Notes: generated by a model from the sequence alone, not told the origin. Shown: positions 16,192 through 24,976, numbered from the stretch's first letter. The stretch: DNA of 64,000 nucleotides from Stigmatella ashevillena (GCF_028368975.1 NZ_JAQNDM010000002.1:4210425-4274424); one strand, 5' to 3'. Made by a program: numbers and translations.

Positions 16192-17787
16192 ATGACCGTC
16201 TTCGCCTCCTCCTCCGCCTTCTTCCGCCGCGCGGCCTCCACCCTGCTCCTCATGGGCTGGGTCGCGGCCTGCGGCCCGGACCTCCAGCCCGAGCCCGAGA
16301 ACCCGCCCGAGAACCCGCCCGAGAACCCGCAGGACACGCACCTGCGCCACGTGGACAACGGGGACGGAACCTTCACCACCACGGCGGATGCGACAAGCCA
16401 GACAGAGTGGATCGGCCTGGACCTGGACACGGGCCGCCAGGAGAGCGCGGGCACCGATGCCAAGTGGGACGTGGCCTTCCAGCGCTTCCACGTCCGCACG
16501 CGCGGCGGGACGAGCGGCGCGGGCGGGGTGGAGGTGGCGATGCTCTCCGGCGTGGACTTCGCTCAGGTGAACCAGGCGCCCCAGGCGGGCTACTCCGTCG
16601 ACGCGGTGGACGGCGACGACGAGGACACGAACCCGGACAGCCCCTTCGAGGGGGGCGAGGGCTGGTACAGCTACGATCTGGCGACGCACAAGCTCACGCC
16701 GCGGGCGCAGGTCTACTTCGTCCGCTCGGACACGGGCGCCTACTTCAAGATCCAGCTCACCGCCTACTACGACGCGGTCGGGACGCCCGCCATGCTCCAG
16801 TTCCGCTGGGGCCCGGTGCAGGCGCCCGCCACCGCGGAGATGCAGGTGAACGCCGAGAGCTCCACCGACTGGATCTTCCTCCAGGCGGGCAAGGGCGTGG
16901 TGCAGGTGTCCACCCCAGAGAGCTCGCTGGAGTGGGACGTGGCCGTGCGGCGCACGCAGTTCCGCACCAACGGCGGCGTCAGCGGCCCGGGCAAGGGCGG
17001 AGCGCGCATCGCGGAGCAGACCGACTTCCCGGCCGTGCAGCGCGCGCTCACCGTGGGCTATGCGCTGGATGAGCAGCGGCCCGTGGCGGGCCCACCGGGC
17101 AGTGGCACGACGGCTCCCGCCAACCCCACCCTGAACGACTGGTACGACTACGACGTCAACACGCACGTGGTGACGCCGAAGAACCGCGTCTTCCTGGTGC
17201 GCACGGCCCGGGGAGACTACGCGCGGCTGCGCATCACCAGCTACGCCTCGGGCAAGTACAGCGTGCTGTTCACGCCCGTTCCCGTTCAGCCCGAGATCGT
17301 CAAGCTCACCGTGGACGCCTCCGACGCCACCCAGACGATCGGGGTGCGGTTCGGCCAGGGAACGGTGGCCGCGCTCACGCCGCCCGCCGAAGGGGGTGCC
17401 GAGCCTACCGTGGGCAACTGGGACATCAGCTTCAAGCGGACGTGGCTCCAGACCAACAGCGGCACGAGCGGCAGTGGCCAGGCGGGCGCGCTCGTGGCCG
17501 AGGCCACGGAGCTCTCGGAAGTCACCCGGGCCTCGGAAGGCCCCTACACCGTGGACACGATGATGCCGGTGGCGGGTCCTCCGGGCAGCGGTGAGGCCTC
17601 CGGCAACGCGGTCCTCAACGACTGGTACGACTACGACACCACCACGCATGTGGTGACGCCCAAGGCGCGCGTCTTCCTGGTGAAGACCGTGGAAGGCGCC
17701 TTCGCCAAGGTGAAGATCCTCACGTACGCGAGCGGCACCTTCACGCTCGAGTACACCTACTCCGGCCCCGGCCGGACTTCCTTCTGA
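16192..17787 (+). CDS. HmuY-family heme-binding lipoprotein with three tandem repeats
   Basis: A 531-residue lipoprotein: lipobox VAAC, lipidated Cys27, then a Pro/Glu spacer made of ENPP repeats (36-46). Three HmuY-like domains follow (about 50-205, 210-360, 365-526). Each has a W-D core strand (KWDVAFQRF, EWDVAVRRT, NWDISFKRT), a nearby Gly-rich loop (RTRGGTSGAG, RTNGGVSGPG, TNSGTSGSG), a W-Y-(S/D)-Y-D strand with a His two to three residues on (YDLATHKLTP, YDVNTHVVTPK, YDTTTHVVTPK), a hydrophobic strand ending in a Gly (FVRSDTG, LVRTARG, LVKTVEG) and a Y-x-S/D-G turn. Porphyromonas HmuY has one such domain and captures heme with two His. The conserved THxxTP His is a candidate ligand. Confidence 0.8.
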   Translation: MTVFASSSAFFRRAASTLLLMGWVAACGPDLQPEPENPPENPPENPQDTHLRHVDNGDGTFTTTADATSQTEWIGLDLDTGRQESAGTDAKWDVAFQRFHVRTRGGTSGAGGVEVAMLSGVDFAQVNQAPQAGYSVDAVDGDDEDTNPDSPFEGGEGWYSYDLATHKLTPRAQVYFVRSDTGAYFKIQLTAYYDAVGTPAMLQFRWGPVQAPATAEMQVNAESSTDWIFLQAGKGVVQVSTPESSLEWDVAVRRTQFRTNGGVSGPGKGGARIAEQTDFPAVQRALTVGYALDEQRPVAGPPGSGTTAPANPTLNDWYDYDVNTHVVTPKNRVFLVRTARGDYARLRITSYASGKYSVLFTPVPVQPEIVKLTVDASDATQTIGVRFGQGTVAALTPPAEGGAEPTVGNWDISFKRTWLQTNSGTSGSGQAGALVAEATELSEVTRASEGPYTVDTMMPVAGPPGSGEASGNAVLNDWYDYDTTTHVVTPKARVFLVKTVEGAFAKVKILTYASGTFTLEYTYSGPGRTSF

Positions 17788-17815
17788 GCCGTTCCCCTCT
17801 TGCCGAGGAGCCACC

Positions 17816-18904
17816 ATGTCCCCGTCTCCTGACGTCCAGAAGCCTTCGGAGTCCCTTCCCCTGCGGCAGCGCTGGCTCGCCTTGCGTGAAGCCCAGCCCC
17901 GCACACGGGCGCGAGATGCCGCGGAGCAACTGGGCGTCAGCGAGGCAGAGCTGGTGGCCTCCGGTCTGGGAGAGGACACCTCGCGGCTGGAGCTTCGCCT
18001 GGAGAAGCTCCTGCCGCAGTTGGAGTCCCTGGGGCCGGTCATGGCCCTCACGCGCAACACCTCGGCCGTCCACGAGAAGCGGGGCGTGTATCGCTCCTTC
18101 GAGGGCAGCGGCTCGCGCGTGATGTTCCTGGGCGAGGACATCGACCTGCGCCTGTTCCTGTCCCGCTGGCACTTCGGCTTCGCCGTCCGGGATGCGTCCT
18201 CGGGGAGCCTCCGGCGCAGCCTCCAGTTCTTCGACGAGGCGGGGACCGCCATCCACAAGGTGCACCTGGAGGATGGCAGCAACGTGGACGCGTTCGATCA
18301 GTTGGTAAAGGACTTTGCCCACCCGGACATGTCCCCCCACCTGACCGTGGTGCCCACGACACCGCCCGCGGCCCCCAGGCCCGACAGCGATGTAGATGTG
18401 GACGGACTGCGCGACGCCTGGCGGTCCCTCAAGGACACGCACGAGTTCTTCGGCATGCTGCGCAAATTCGAAGTCACGCGGCACCAATCGCTGCGGCTCG
18501 GAGGGCCCGAACTGGCCACGGCGGTGGCGCCGGACGTCCTGACCCGGGTGCTGGAAAAAGCGGCGGCCGCGGAACTGCCCATCATGATCTTCGTGGGCAA
18601 TCCAGGGGCCATCCAGATCCACACCGGGCCGGTGCGCACGGTGCGCCCGGCGGGGCCGTGGATGAACGTGATGGATCCCGCGTTCAACCTGCACGTGCGC
18701 GCCGACCACATCACCTCGGGCTGGGTCGTCCGCAAGCCCACGGTGGACGGGGTCGTCACCTCGGTGGAGCTGTTCGATGCCACGGGTGAGAACATCGCGC
18801 TGCTCTTCGGCAAGCGGAAGCCAGGGCAGCCGGAGGACCCCGCGTGGAGGGCCCTCGCGGAGGAGCTGGCCCGCACGATGCCAGCCCCCGAGGTGCGCTC
18901 ATGA
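17816..18904 (+). CDS. hmuS: HmuS/HemS-type heme-degrading/heme-carrier protein
   Basis: A 362-residue cytoplasmic protein with the duplicated HemS fold. The N half has LGPVMALTRNTSAVHEKRGVY; the C half has VDGLRDAWRSLKDTHEFFGML, FVGNPGAIQIHTG and SGWVVRKPTVDGVVTSVELF. His209 in DTHEFF aligns with the His that ligates heme iron in HemS/ChuS. The family receives heme from the HmuTUV importer and can break the ring to release iron. Its last four bases overlap the ATG of hmuT. Confidence 0.9.
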   Translation: MSPSPDVQKPSESLPLRQRWLALREAQPRTRARDAAEQLGVSEAELVASGLGEDTSRLELRLEKLLPQLESLGPVMALTRNTSAVHEKRGVYRSFEGSGSRVMFLGEDIDLRLFLSRWHFGFAVRDASSGSLRRSLQFFDEAGTAIHKVHLEDGSNVDAFDQLVKDFAHPDMSPHLTVVPTTPPAAPRPDSDVDVDGLRDAWRSLKDTHEFFGMLRKFEVTRHQSLRLGGPELATAVAPDVLTRVLEKAAAAELPIMIFVGNPGAIQIHTGPVRTVRPAGPWMNVMDPAFNLHVRADHITSGWVVRKPTVDGVVTSVELFDATGENIALLFGKRKPGQPEDPAWRALAEELARTMPAPEVRS

Positions 18905-19752
18905 GACGGCTTGCCGGGGTGCGGGTCCTTCTCGCCCTGCTGGCAACGGGCGCAATGGCGGCCGAGCCCCCGGTCCAGAAGCTGATCACGGTGGGGCCGG
19001 CGATCACCGAGACGGTGGTCGCACTCGGTGCGGGGCCGCGGTTGGCCGGGGTCGATGACTCCAGCGCCCCCCTGGCTCCGGAAGCGCGCAAGCTGGGCTA
19101 CCAGCGGGTGCTCTCCGCCGAGGGCGTGCTGGCGCTGGGAGCCCCCTTGCTCCTGGCGTCGGAAGAGGCGGGGCCTCCCACGGTGCTCGAGCAGCTTCGC
19201 AAGTCAGGCATGGAGGTCGTCATCTTCGCCAACGCGCCCACGGTGGAGGCCACGCGGCGCCAGCTTCTGGAAGTCGCCCGCCGGATCAGCCGGGAGTCCC
19301 AGGGGCAAGCCCTTGCCCAGGCCCTGGACGAGGAGTTGGCACGGGTGGCCTCCCGGCTCGAGCCCCTGAAGGGGGACAAGCGGCCGAAGGTGCTGGCCAT
19401 CCATGCACGGGGCGCTGGGGCCCTCATGGTCTCGGGCCAGCGCACCGCGGTGGACACGCTCCTGCGGCTCGCGGGAGGGGAGAACGCCACCCAGGGCTTC
19501 GAAGGCCACAAGGCGCTGACGGCGGAGGCGGTGGTCGAAGCCGCTCCGGACATTCTCCTGGTCCCCGTGAGCACGGTGAAGACCGTGGGCGGCGTGGAAG
19601 GACTGGCGCGCCTGCCCGCGCTGGCCCTGCGGAAGAACTGGCGGGTGGTGACGCTGGAGGATGGCCACTTCATGGCCCTTGGGCCCCGGATGGGGCAGGC
19701 GGTGACGCGGCTGGCGGACGCGTTCCACCCGGTGAAGCCAGGCGCGCGATGA
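18901..19752 (+). CDS. hmuT: heme ABC transporter substrate-binding protein HmuT
   Basis: A 283-residue periplasmic protein with a signal peptide (LLALLATGAMA). The TroA-like fold is recognised by KLITVGPAITETVVALGAG at the N terminus, a central helix with VEATRRQLLEVARRI, and the C-terminal GHFMALGPRMGQAV typical of HmuT. It delivers heme to the HmuUV complex. ATG at 18901 overlaps the hmuS stop (ATGA), and its own stop overlaps the start of hmuU, so translation is coupled through the operon. Confidence 0.9.
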   Translation: MRRLAGVRVLLALLATGAMAAEPPVQKLITVGPAITETVVALGAGPRLAGVDDSSAPLAPEARKLGYQRVLSAEGVLALGAPLLLASEEAGPPTVLEQLRKSGMEVVIFANAPTVEATRRQLLEVARRISRESQGQALAQALDEELARVASRLEPLKGDKRPKVLAIHARGAGALMVSGQRTAVDTLLRLAGGENATQGFEGHKALTAEAVVEAAPDILLVPVSTVKTVGGVEGLARLPALALRKNWRVVTLEDGHFMALGPRMGQAVTRLADAFHPVKPGAR

Positions 19753-20837
19753 CCCCTTCGGGAGCCGTGCCCGCGGAAGTCCGCTGGCGGCTCGGGCGTC
19801 TTCCTCCGGGCGCGGCATGGCCCTGGGGGGTGCTGCTCGTTCTGCTGATAGGCGTCTCGCTGGTGTCGCTCGCCGTGGGCGCCGTCTCCGTGCCGCCCAA
19901 GGCGCTGGTGGGGGCGTTGCTGAGGGCCTTGGGGAGCGAGGGCGGCCCCCTGCTGGAGCCGGTGCAGCAATCCGTCATCCTGCACATCCGGCTGCCGAGG
20001 CTGCTGCTGGGCACCCTCGTGGGGGCCCTGCTGGCGGTGAGCGGGGCCGCCCTTCAGGCCCTGTTCCGCAATCCCATCGTGGAGCCCGGACTGCTCGGCA
20101 CTTCCACGGGGGCAGCCCTGGGCGCCGTAGGGGCCATCGTCTTCGACGCGGCACTCTCCCACCACCTGGGGGCCCTGCGCCTGGTGGCCATCCCGGCCGC
20201 GGCCTTCGTGGGAGCGCTCGGCGCCACCTTGCTGGCGTACCGGCTGGGGATGGCCACGGGCCGCGCGGAGACGACGCGGGTGCTGCTGGCGGGCATTGCC
20301 ATCAATGCCGGAGCGGGGGCGGGTGTCAGCCTGCTCACCCACATCGCCACCGATGCCCAGCTCCGCTCCATCACCTTCTGGAACCTGGGGAGCCTGAGCG
20401 GCGCCTCCTGGGAAACGGTGCGGGTGGCCGTGCTGCCCCTGCTGCTGGGGCTCGTGTTGCTGCTGCGCGAAGCCCGGGCGCTCAACCTGCTGCTGCTGGG
20501 AGAACGGGAGGCGCAGCACCTGGGCGTCAACGTGGAGCGGCTCAAACGGCGGCTCATCCTCGCGGCGGCGCTCGGGGTCGGCGCCTCGGTGGCCTGCGTG
20601 GGCATCATCGGCTTCGTCGGCCTGCTGGTGCCCTCCGTGCTGCGTCTGGTGATGGGGCCGGACAACCGCCGACTGCTGGGGGCCTCGGCGCTGCTGGGGG
20701 CCTCGCTCCTCATGGCGGCGGACCTGCTGGCGCGCTCCATGGCGGCGCCCGCGGAGCTGCCCATCGGGGCGCTGACGTCCGCGCTCGGCACGCCCGCCTT
20801 CGTGCTGCTGCTGGCACGCGGCAAGGAGACCTCATGA
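19749..20837 (+). CDS. hmuU: heme ABC transporter permease HmuU (FecCD family)
   Basis: A 362-residue inner-membrane permease with about nine to ten helices. FecCD signatures are present: LRLPRLLLGTLVGALLAVSGAALQALFRNP, LGxSTGAALGAVGA, and the cytoplasmic coupling segment LLLLGEREAQHLGVNVERLKRRL, followed by GIIGFVGLLVPSVLRLVMGPDNR (fragments of one continuous region). It pairs with HmuV (ATPase) and HmuT. Both ends overlap neighbours by 4 bases. Confidence 0.92.
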   Translation: MTPSGAVPAEVRWRLGRLPPGAAWPWGVLLVLLIGVSLVSLAVGAVSVPPKALVGALLRALGSEGGPLLEPVQQSVILHIRLPRLLLGTLVGALLAVSGAALQALFRNPIVEPGLLGTSTGAALGAVGAIVFDAALSHHLGALRLVAIPAAAFVGALGATLLAYRLGMATGRAETTRVLLAGIAINAGAGAGVSLLTHIATDAQLRSITFWNLGSLSGASWETVRVAVLPLLLGLVLLLREARALNLLLLGEREAQHLGVNVERLKRRLILAAALGVGASVACVGIIGFVGLLVPSVLRLVMGPDNRRLLGASALLGASLLMAADLLARSMAAPAELPIGALTSALGTPAFVLLLARGKETS

Positions 20838-21661
20838 GCTTGAGCGCACGCGAGGTGGATGTGTCCCGGGGAAGGCGCCGCATCCTGAGCCGGGTCTCCC
20901 TGGACGTGCGGCCAGGAGAGCTCCTCGCCGTCGTGGGCCCCAACGGCGCGGGCAAGTCCACGCTGCTCGGGGCGATGGCGGGGGAACTGCGCTGCACCGC
21001 GGGCGAGCTCCTGCTCGAAGGCTTGCCGCTCTCGTGTTGGAAGCCGCTGGTACGCGCTCGCAAGCTCGGGGTGCTGCCCCAGGACTCCACCCTGAGCTTT
21101 GGCTTCACCGCGCTGGAGGTGGTGCTCCTGGGCCGGACGCCCCACGGAAGTGAGCGGGGTGGCAAGGAGGACACGCGCATCGCCCTGGCCGCGCTGGAGG
21201 CCACAGGAACCCATCACCTCGCCTCACGCACCTACCCCACGCTCTCCGGGGGGGAGCGCCAACGGGTTCAACTGGCGCGCGTGCTGGCGCAACTCTGGGA
21301 AGCGCCCTCGAACGGCCACCGCTACCTGCTGCTGGACGAGCCGACCTCGAGCCTGGATCTCTCCCACCAGCACCTCGTGCTGGAGCTCGCGGCGCACTTC
21401 ACCCAGCAAGGCGGGGCAGTGCTGGCCATCTTGCACGACCTGAACCTCGCGGCGAGGTATGCCCACCGGCTGGGGGTGATGGCCGACGGACACGTGGTGG
21501 CACTGGGAACGCCAGCCCAAGTGCTTCAACCAGAGCTCATCGAGCGCGTGTTTGGCATCCACGTCAAAGTGCTGGAGCACACCGGCTCGCCCGTGCCACT
21601 GATTGTCCCGCTGGGGCGACCCCCCTCGGGAAACCCCGTGGCCGTGCCAGGCAAAGGCTGA
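20834..21661 (+). CDS. hmuV: heme ABC transporter ATP-binding protein HmuV
   Basis: A 275-residue ATPase with intact motifs: GPNGAGKST (Walker A), VLPQDS (Q-loop), LSGGERQRV (signature), LLLDEPTSSLD (Walker B and D-loop) and ILHDLNLA (H-loop). It powers HmuU. A short insert (QLWEAPSNGHRY) between signature and Walker B is typical of HmuV. Last gene of the six-gene heme operon; ATG overlaps the hmuU stop. Confidence 0.92.
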   Translation: MSLSAREVDVSRGRRRILSRVSLDVRPGELLAVVGPNGAGKSTLLGAMAGELRCTAGELLLEGLPLSCWKPLVRARKLGVLPQDSTLSFGFTALEVVLLGRTPHGSERGGKEDTRIALAALEATGTHHLASRTYPTLSGGERQRVQLARVLAQLWEAPSNGHRYLLLDEPTSSLDLSHQHLVLELAAHFTQQGGAVLAILHDLNLAARYAHRLGVMADGHVVALGTPAQVLQPELIERVFGIHVKVLEHTGSPVPLIVPLGRPPSGNPVAVPGKG

Positions 21662-21711
21662 CCCCAGTCACTCCACGGCGCCCCTGTGCTATCCTTGACG
21701 AGGAGGGGCAC

Positions 21712-22506
21712 ATGGGACGGCCTGACGATGACTTCCAACGGAGAAGGTTCCTCGACGTCCTCCGGGAAAACGAAGGGTCTCTGGGGAACACGACCCTGAT
21801 GAGCATGCTCGGGTGGTCAGAGCCCGAGTATTGGCGGCTCCGCGAGAAGCTGCTCGAGGATGGCATCATCCTCCGAGGCCGCGGGCGAGGCGGCAGCGTG
21901 ATCCTGGCCGACGCGCTCAAACCTCCCGAGAAAGAAGTCCTCACCAACACCCTCCTCCAAACCAAGCCTGAGCTGCTCGAATCCAAAGAGTTCGATCTCT
22001 ACAATCCCTGCCTGCAAACGCTGCGTGAGAAGTGGACCCAGGAGCGGGGGCTCCACGATGTCCACGTCGAAATCACGGCCAGCCAGGGCTCGAAGAAAAC
22101 CGGCGGGGTCTGGACGCGGCCAGACATCACCGCCCTCAGCATGCGCACCTTCACCCACTGGCCCGGACGCGTCTTCGACATCTGGACGTTCGAAATCAAG
22201 CCAAGCTGGCAGTTCAACATCACCGGCGTCTTCGAAGCCGCCGCGCATGCCCGGACGGCCACACACTCGTTCGCGCTCTTCCAGAAGCCCGACAAGGTCG
22301 ACCCTTCGGACACTGCCCGCCTGGTCTCCGAGTCCCAGCGCATGGAGGTGGGGCTGATCCTCTTCGAGCGCGCAGAGGACTTCGAGACCTGGGACTTCCT
22401 GGTGGATCCGGTCAGACAGGAGCCCGACCCGGCCCTCCTGGAGCAATTCGTGGTGACTCAGCTGTCGGAAACAGCCCGCAGCAAACTCCTCCGCTGGAGC
22501 AAGTAA
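21712..22506 (+). CDS. winged-helix plus PD-(D/E)XK nuclease-like protein, undescribed
   Basis: A 264-residue cytoplasmic protein with no family I can name. Residues about 10-66 look like a winged helix (LMSMLGWSEPEYWRLREKLLEDGIIL, read in two parts, with a GRGRGGSV wing). The C-terminal domain shows the order of a PD-(D/E)XK nuclease: RPDITAL (Asp138), then DIWTFEIKP (Glu161-x-Lys163), then a helix with FEAAAHARTATHSFALF as seen after the active site in such folds. A ribosome site GAGGGG precedes the ATG. It stands alone 50 bases after hmuV. It could be a degenerate restriction-like enzyme, a repair protein or a regulator. Confidence 0.5.
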   Translation: MGRPDDDFQRRRFLDVLRENEGSLGNTTLMSMLGWSEPEYWRLREKLLEDGIILRGRGRGGSVILADALKPPEKEVLTNTLLQTKPELLESKEFDLYNPCLQTLREKWTQERGLHDVHVEITASQGSKKTGGVWTRPDITALSMRTFTHWPGRVFDIWTFEIKPSWQFNITGVFEAAAHARTATHSFALFQKPDKVDPSDTARLVSESQRMEVGLILFERAEDFETWDFLVDPVRQEPDPALLEQFVVTQLSETARSKLLRWSK

Positions 22507-22519
22507 GCAGGCCTCCGGC

Positions 22520-22981
22520 TCACTCCGGCTCCAGGCGCGCATTGAGCGCATCCCGGAGACGGAGGATCTGGCCCTTGAGCGCCTGAATCTCCCCCAGGGT
22601 GCTGCCGGAGGCTTCCAGGAGTGCCTGAGGGATGCACTCCGCCTGGGCACGGAGCGCACGGCCCTGGGCCGTCAACCCAATGCGCACTTGCCGCTCGTCC
22701 TGGGGGTCTCTGGCCCTCACCACGAGGCCCGCCGCCTCGAGCCGCTTCAGCAGCGGCGTGAGCGTCCCAGAGTCCAGGTGCAGCCGGGCCCCCAGCGCCT
22801 TCACCACCAGTCCTTCCTCCTCCCACAGCACGAGCATCACCAGATACTGCGGGTAGGTGAGGCCCAGGTCCTGGAGTAGGGGGCGGTAGGTGCGGTGGAG
22901 GGCATGAACCGCGGAGTAGAGCGAGAAGCAGAGCTGCTCGCTCAGGTGCAGCGGATCGGGGCGCTTCTTGGGCATGGGCAC
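22520..22981 (-). CDS. MarR family regulator, OhrR type
   Basis: A 153-residue winged-helix regulator. QLCFSLYSAVHALHRTYRPL and LGLTYPQYLVMLVLWEEE match OhrR, the organic-hydroperoxide sensor whose N-terminal Cys (here Cys18 in QLCF) is oxidised to release DNA. The wing shows LDSGTLTPLLKRLEAAGLV and RDPQDERQVRI. The start is uncertain: GGAGG in the sequence suits the GTG at 22981 (7-base spacing); ATGs exist at 22975, 22987 and 23011. No ohr peroxidase gene is adjacent. It converges on the nuclease-like gene. Confidence 0.75.
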   Translation of the reverse strand: MPMPKKRPDPLHLSEQLCFSLYSAVHALHRTYRPLLQDLGLTYPQYLVMLVLWEEEGLVVKALGARLHLDSGTLTPLLKRLEAAGLVVRARDPQDERQVRIGLTAQGRALRAQAECIPQALLEASGSTLGEIQALKGQILRLRDALNARLEPE

Positions 22982-23000
22982 CACCATGCCTCCAAAATCC

Positions 23001-23096
23001 ATTGCGCGCAATATGATTGCGTGGAGCGCTTAGCCTCCCCCCTGGTTACGCCAAGAGCGCAGGTTGACGGCAATACTTCACTCAATTGCACACAAT
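23001..23096. promoter_or_regulatory. two candidate OhrR-type operators in an AT-richer intergenic region
   Basis: ATTGCGCGCAAT (23001-23012) is a perfect 12-bp palindrome overlapping the regulator's start region, with a further half-site ATTGCG just after it. ATTGCACACAAT (23085-23096) has the same ATTGC/CAAT arms. OhrR/MarR proteins bind such AATTG-type inverted repeats. The surrounding 200 bases are much richer in A/T than the rest of the window and probably hold the promoters of both the regulator and the CotH-lectin gene. Confidence 0.4.
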
Positions 23097-23212
23097 CATT
23101 TGCATTTAATCAAAATCTGAAAGCACTGCCGTACCCGCCTAGTGTGACGGGCCAGAAATTCAAGATTTTTGCATTCAAAGTATTTGTCTGAGTTTGTACA
23201 CTCCGCACCTTG

Positions 23213-24976
23213 ATGAATACACACCGCCCTCTCTTGCTTCTCCCACTCTTGTTGTCCTTCTTGCTCCTACCCACCGCCTGTGGGGACGACACCCCTGGTG
23301 CAAAAACCCCTGCCGACGCGGGAATCCCAGACGACGCCGGGGTCCCCGACGCAGGAGGGCCCGGCGGGGACGACGCAGGTGACGCAGGTGACGCAGGCGA
23401 GCCCGGCGACGCAGGCGACGCAGGCGATGCGGGCGAGCCCAGTGACGCAGGCGACGCGGGCGATGGGGGAGGAACGGATGGAGGCCCCCCGGCCGATCCC
23501 GCCGAGCCGCTGTTCTCGGGCAATCACATCTCTCGCTTCGAAATCAATCTCTCCCAGGAGGCACTCGCCGCCCTCAAGGCCGATCCAGACGAATATGTGG
23601 AGGGTGCGCTCCACCTCCAGATCGGCGTGCAATCCATCGATCTGCCCAAGGTCGGCGTGCGCCTCAAGGGCCAGCTCGGCTCCTTCCGTCCGCTCAACCA
23701 GAAGGCCGCCTTCGTGCTCAAGTTCGACAAGTTCGCCGATCAGAACCTGTTCGGACTGAAGAAGCTGACCCTCAACAACATGGTGCAGGACCCGAGCATG
23801 ATTCATGAGCGGCTCGGCTACGCCCTCTTCCGGGCGATGGAGGTCCCCGCCCCCCGGGCAGCCCACGCGACGATCCGCATCAACGGCGCGCTGTATGGCC
23901 TCTACACCGCGCTCGAGTCGACCGACAACTCCGTCTTCCTGAAGCGCTGGTTTGGAAGCAACAACGGCAACCTGTACGAGGGCCAGTACGGCAGCGATCT
24001 CTATCTCGGGATGGAGGCCACCTTCGAGCAGGACAAGGGCGAGGACGTCGGCTTCGCCGATCTGACCGAGCTCGCGAAGGCGCTCGACCAGATGACCGAC
24101 CCGGCCACGTTCCTGGAGGAGGTGGCCCAGGTCATCGACATCGACAGCTACCTGCGCTTCGCGGCCACGGAGTTGTTCATCGGCCACTGGGACGGCTACG
24201 TCTCCTACCGGAACAACTTCTACCTCTACCGCCGGCCCTCCGACGAGCGGTGGGTCTTCATCCCGTGGGGCATCGACCAGACCTTTGGCCGGTACATCGA
24301 CACGTGGTCGGCCCATGGGCGGATTCAGCGGATGTGCACCGCATCGCTGCCCTGCCGCTACAAGCTGGCCCAGGCCTACGAGCAGGTGCTCCTGCGCGTC
24401 GCGGACCTCTCGATGGTGGATCAGGCCATGTCGTTGGGCACCTTCCTTTGGACAGACGTCCAGGAGGACCCCCGCAAGGAGGTGGATGTGGGGACGGTGT
24501 TCAGCAAGATGACCGAGGCCATCGACTTCCTGAAGAACCGGCCCACCGACGTCCGCTTGCGGCTCGGGTGCGTCGACCCTGCCAACTGCGAGCGGTGCAC
24601 CCTGGCCCCGGCGCCGAATGGAGGCCAGTTGGCGTTCTGCACGGAGACGGTGACCTGGGCGGCGGCCGAAGCCGACTGCGTGACCCAAGGCGGACACCTG
24701 GTCTCCATTCATGATCAGGCCACCCAGACCGCCGTCCGCGCGGGCGCACGCGCGCTGTCGATTGGCCCGTGGTGGGTGGGGCTGAGCGACGAGGCCGAGG
24801 AGGGAACCTTCGCCTGGAGTGATAAGACCTCCATCAACTTCACCCTGTGGGCCACCAGCGAGCCCAACAACCAGAACAACGAGGACTGCGTGCAGCTGTA
24901 CGGAGAGGCGGGCACCTGGAACGACGTGACCTGCGCTGGCACGGCCAGCTACGTGTGCACCCTGCCCCCTCCCTGA
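23213..24976 (+). CDS. CotH-kinase-domain lipoprotein fused to a C-type lectin domain
   Basis: A 587-residue lipoprotein: hydrophobic leader with lipobox PTAC (Cys near 23), then an Asp-Ala-Gly repeat spacer (about 36-90). A CotH-like domain spans about 100-450: LKADPDEYVEG, VGVRLKGQLGSFR, a segment with LNNMVQDPSMIHERLGY, LYGLYTALES, and the kinase-type metal residues in GHWDGYVSYRNNFYLY and IPWGIDQTFG. The C terminus (about 465-586) is a C-type lectin fold: WAAAEADC, WWVGLSDEAEEGTFAW, EPNNQNNEDC and WNDVTC. CotH phosphorylates spore-coat protein CotB in Bacillus. Here a sugar-binding module would place a kinase on a polysaccharide surface. ATG 23213 follows an in-frame TTG at 23210. Confidence 0.8.
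   Translation: MNTHRPLLLLPLLLSFLLLPTACGDDTPGAKTPADAGIPDDAGVPDAGGPGGDDAGDAGDAGEPGDAGDAGDAGEPSDAGDAGDGGGTDGGPPADPAEPLFSGNHISRFEINLSQEALAALKADPDEYVEGALHLQIGVQSIDLPKVGVRLKGQLGSFRPLNQKAAFVLKFDKFADQNLFGLKKLTLNNMVQDPSMIHERLGYALFRAMEVPAPRAAHATIRINGALYGLYTALESTDNSVFLKRWFGSNNGNLYEGQYGSDLYLGMEATFEQDKGEDVGFADLTELAKALDQMTDPATFLEEVAQVIDIDSYLRFAATELFIGHWDGYVSYRNNFYLYRRPSDERWVFIPWGIDQTFGRYIDTWSAHGRIQRMCTASLPCRYKLAQAYEQVLLRVADLSMVDQAMSLGTFLWTDVQEDPRKEVDVGTVFSKMTEAIDFLKNRPTDVRLRLGCVDPANCERCTLAPAPNGGQLAFCTETVTWAAAEADCVTQGGHLVSIHDQATQTAVRAGARALSIGPWWVGLSDEAEEGTFAWSDKTSINFTLWATSEPNNQNNEDCVQLYGEAGTWNDVTCAGTASYVCTLPPP

Noticed and set aside
23360-23475. Direct repeats that could suggest a CRISPR or minisatellite
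   Set aside because: They are in-frame GACGCAGG-type codon repeats for the Asp-Ala-Gly spacer of the CotH-lectin protein, with no spacer sequences.
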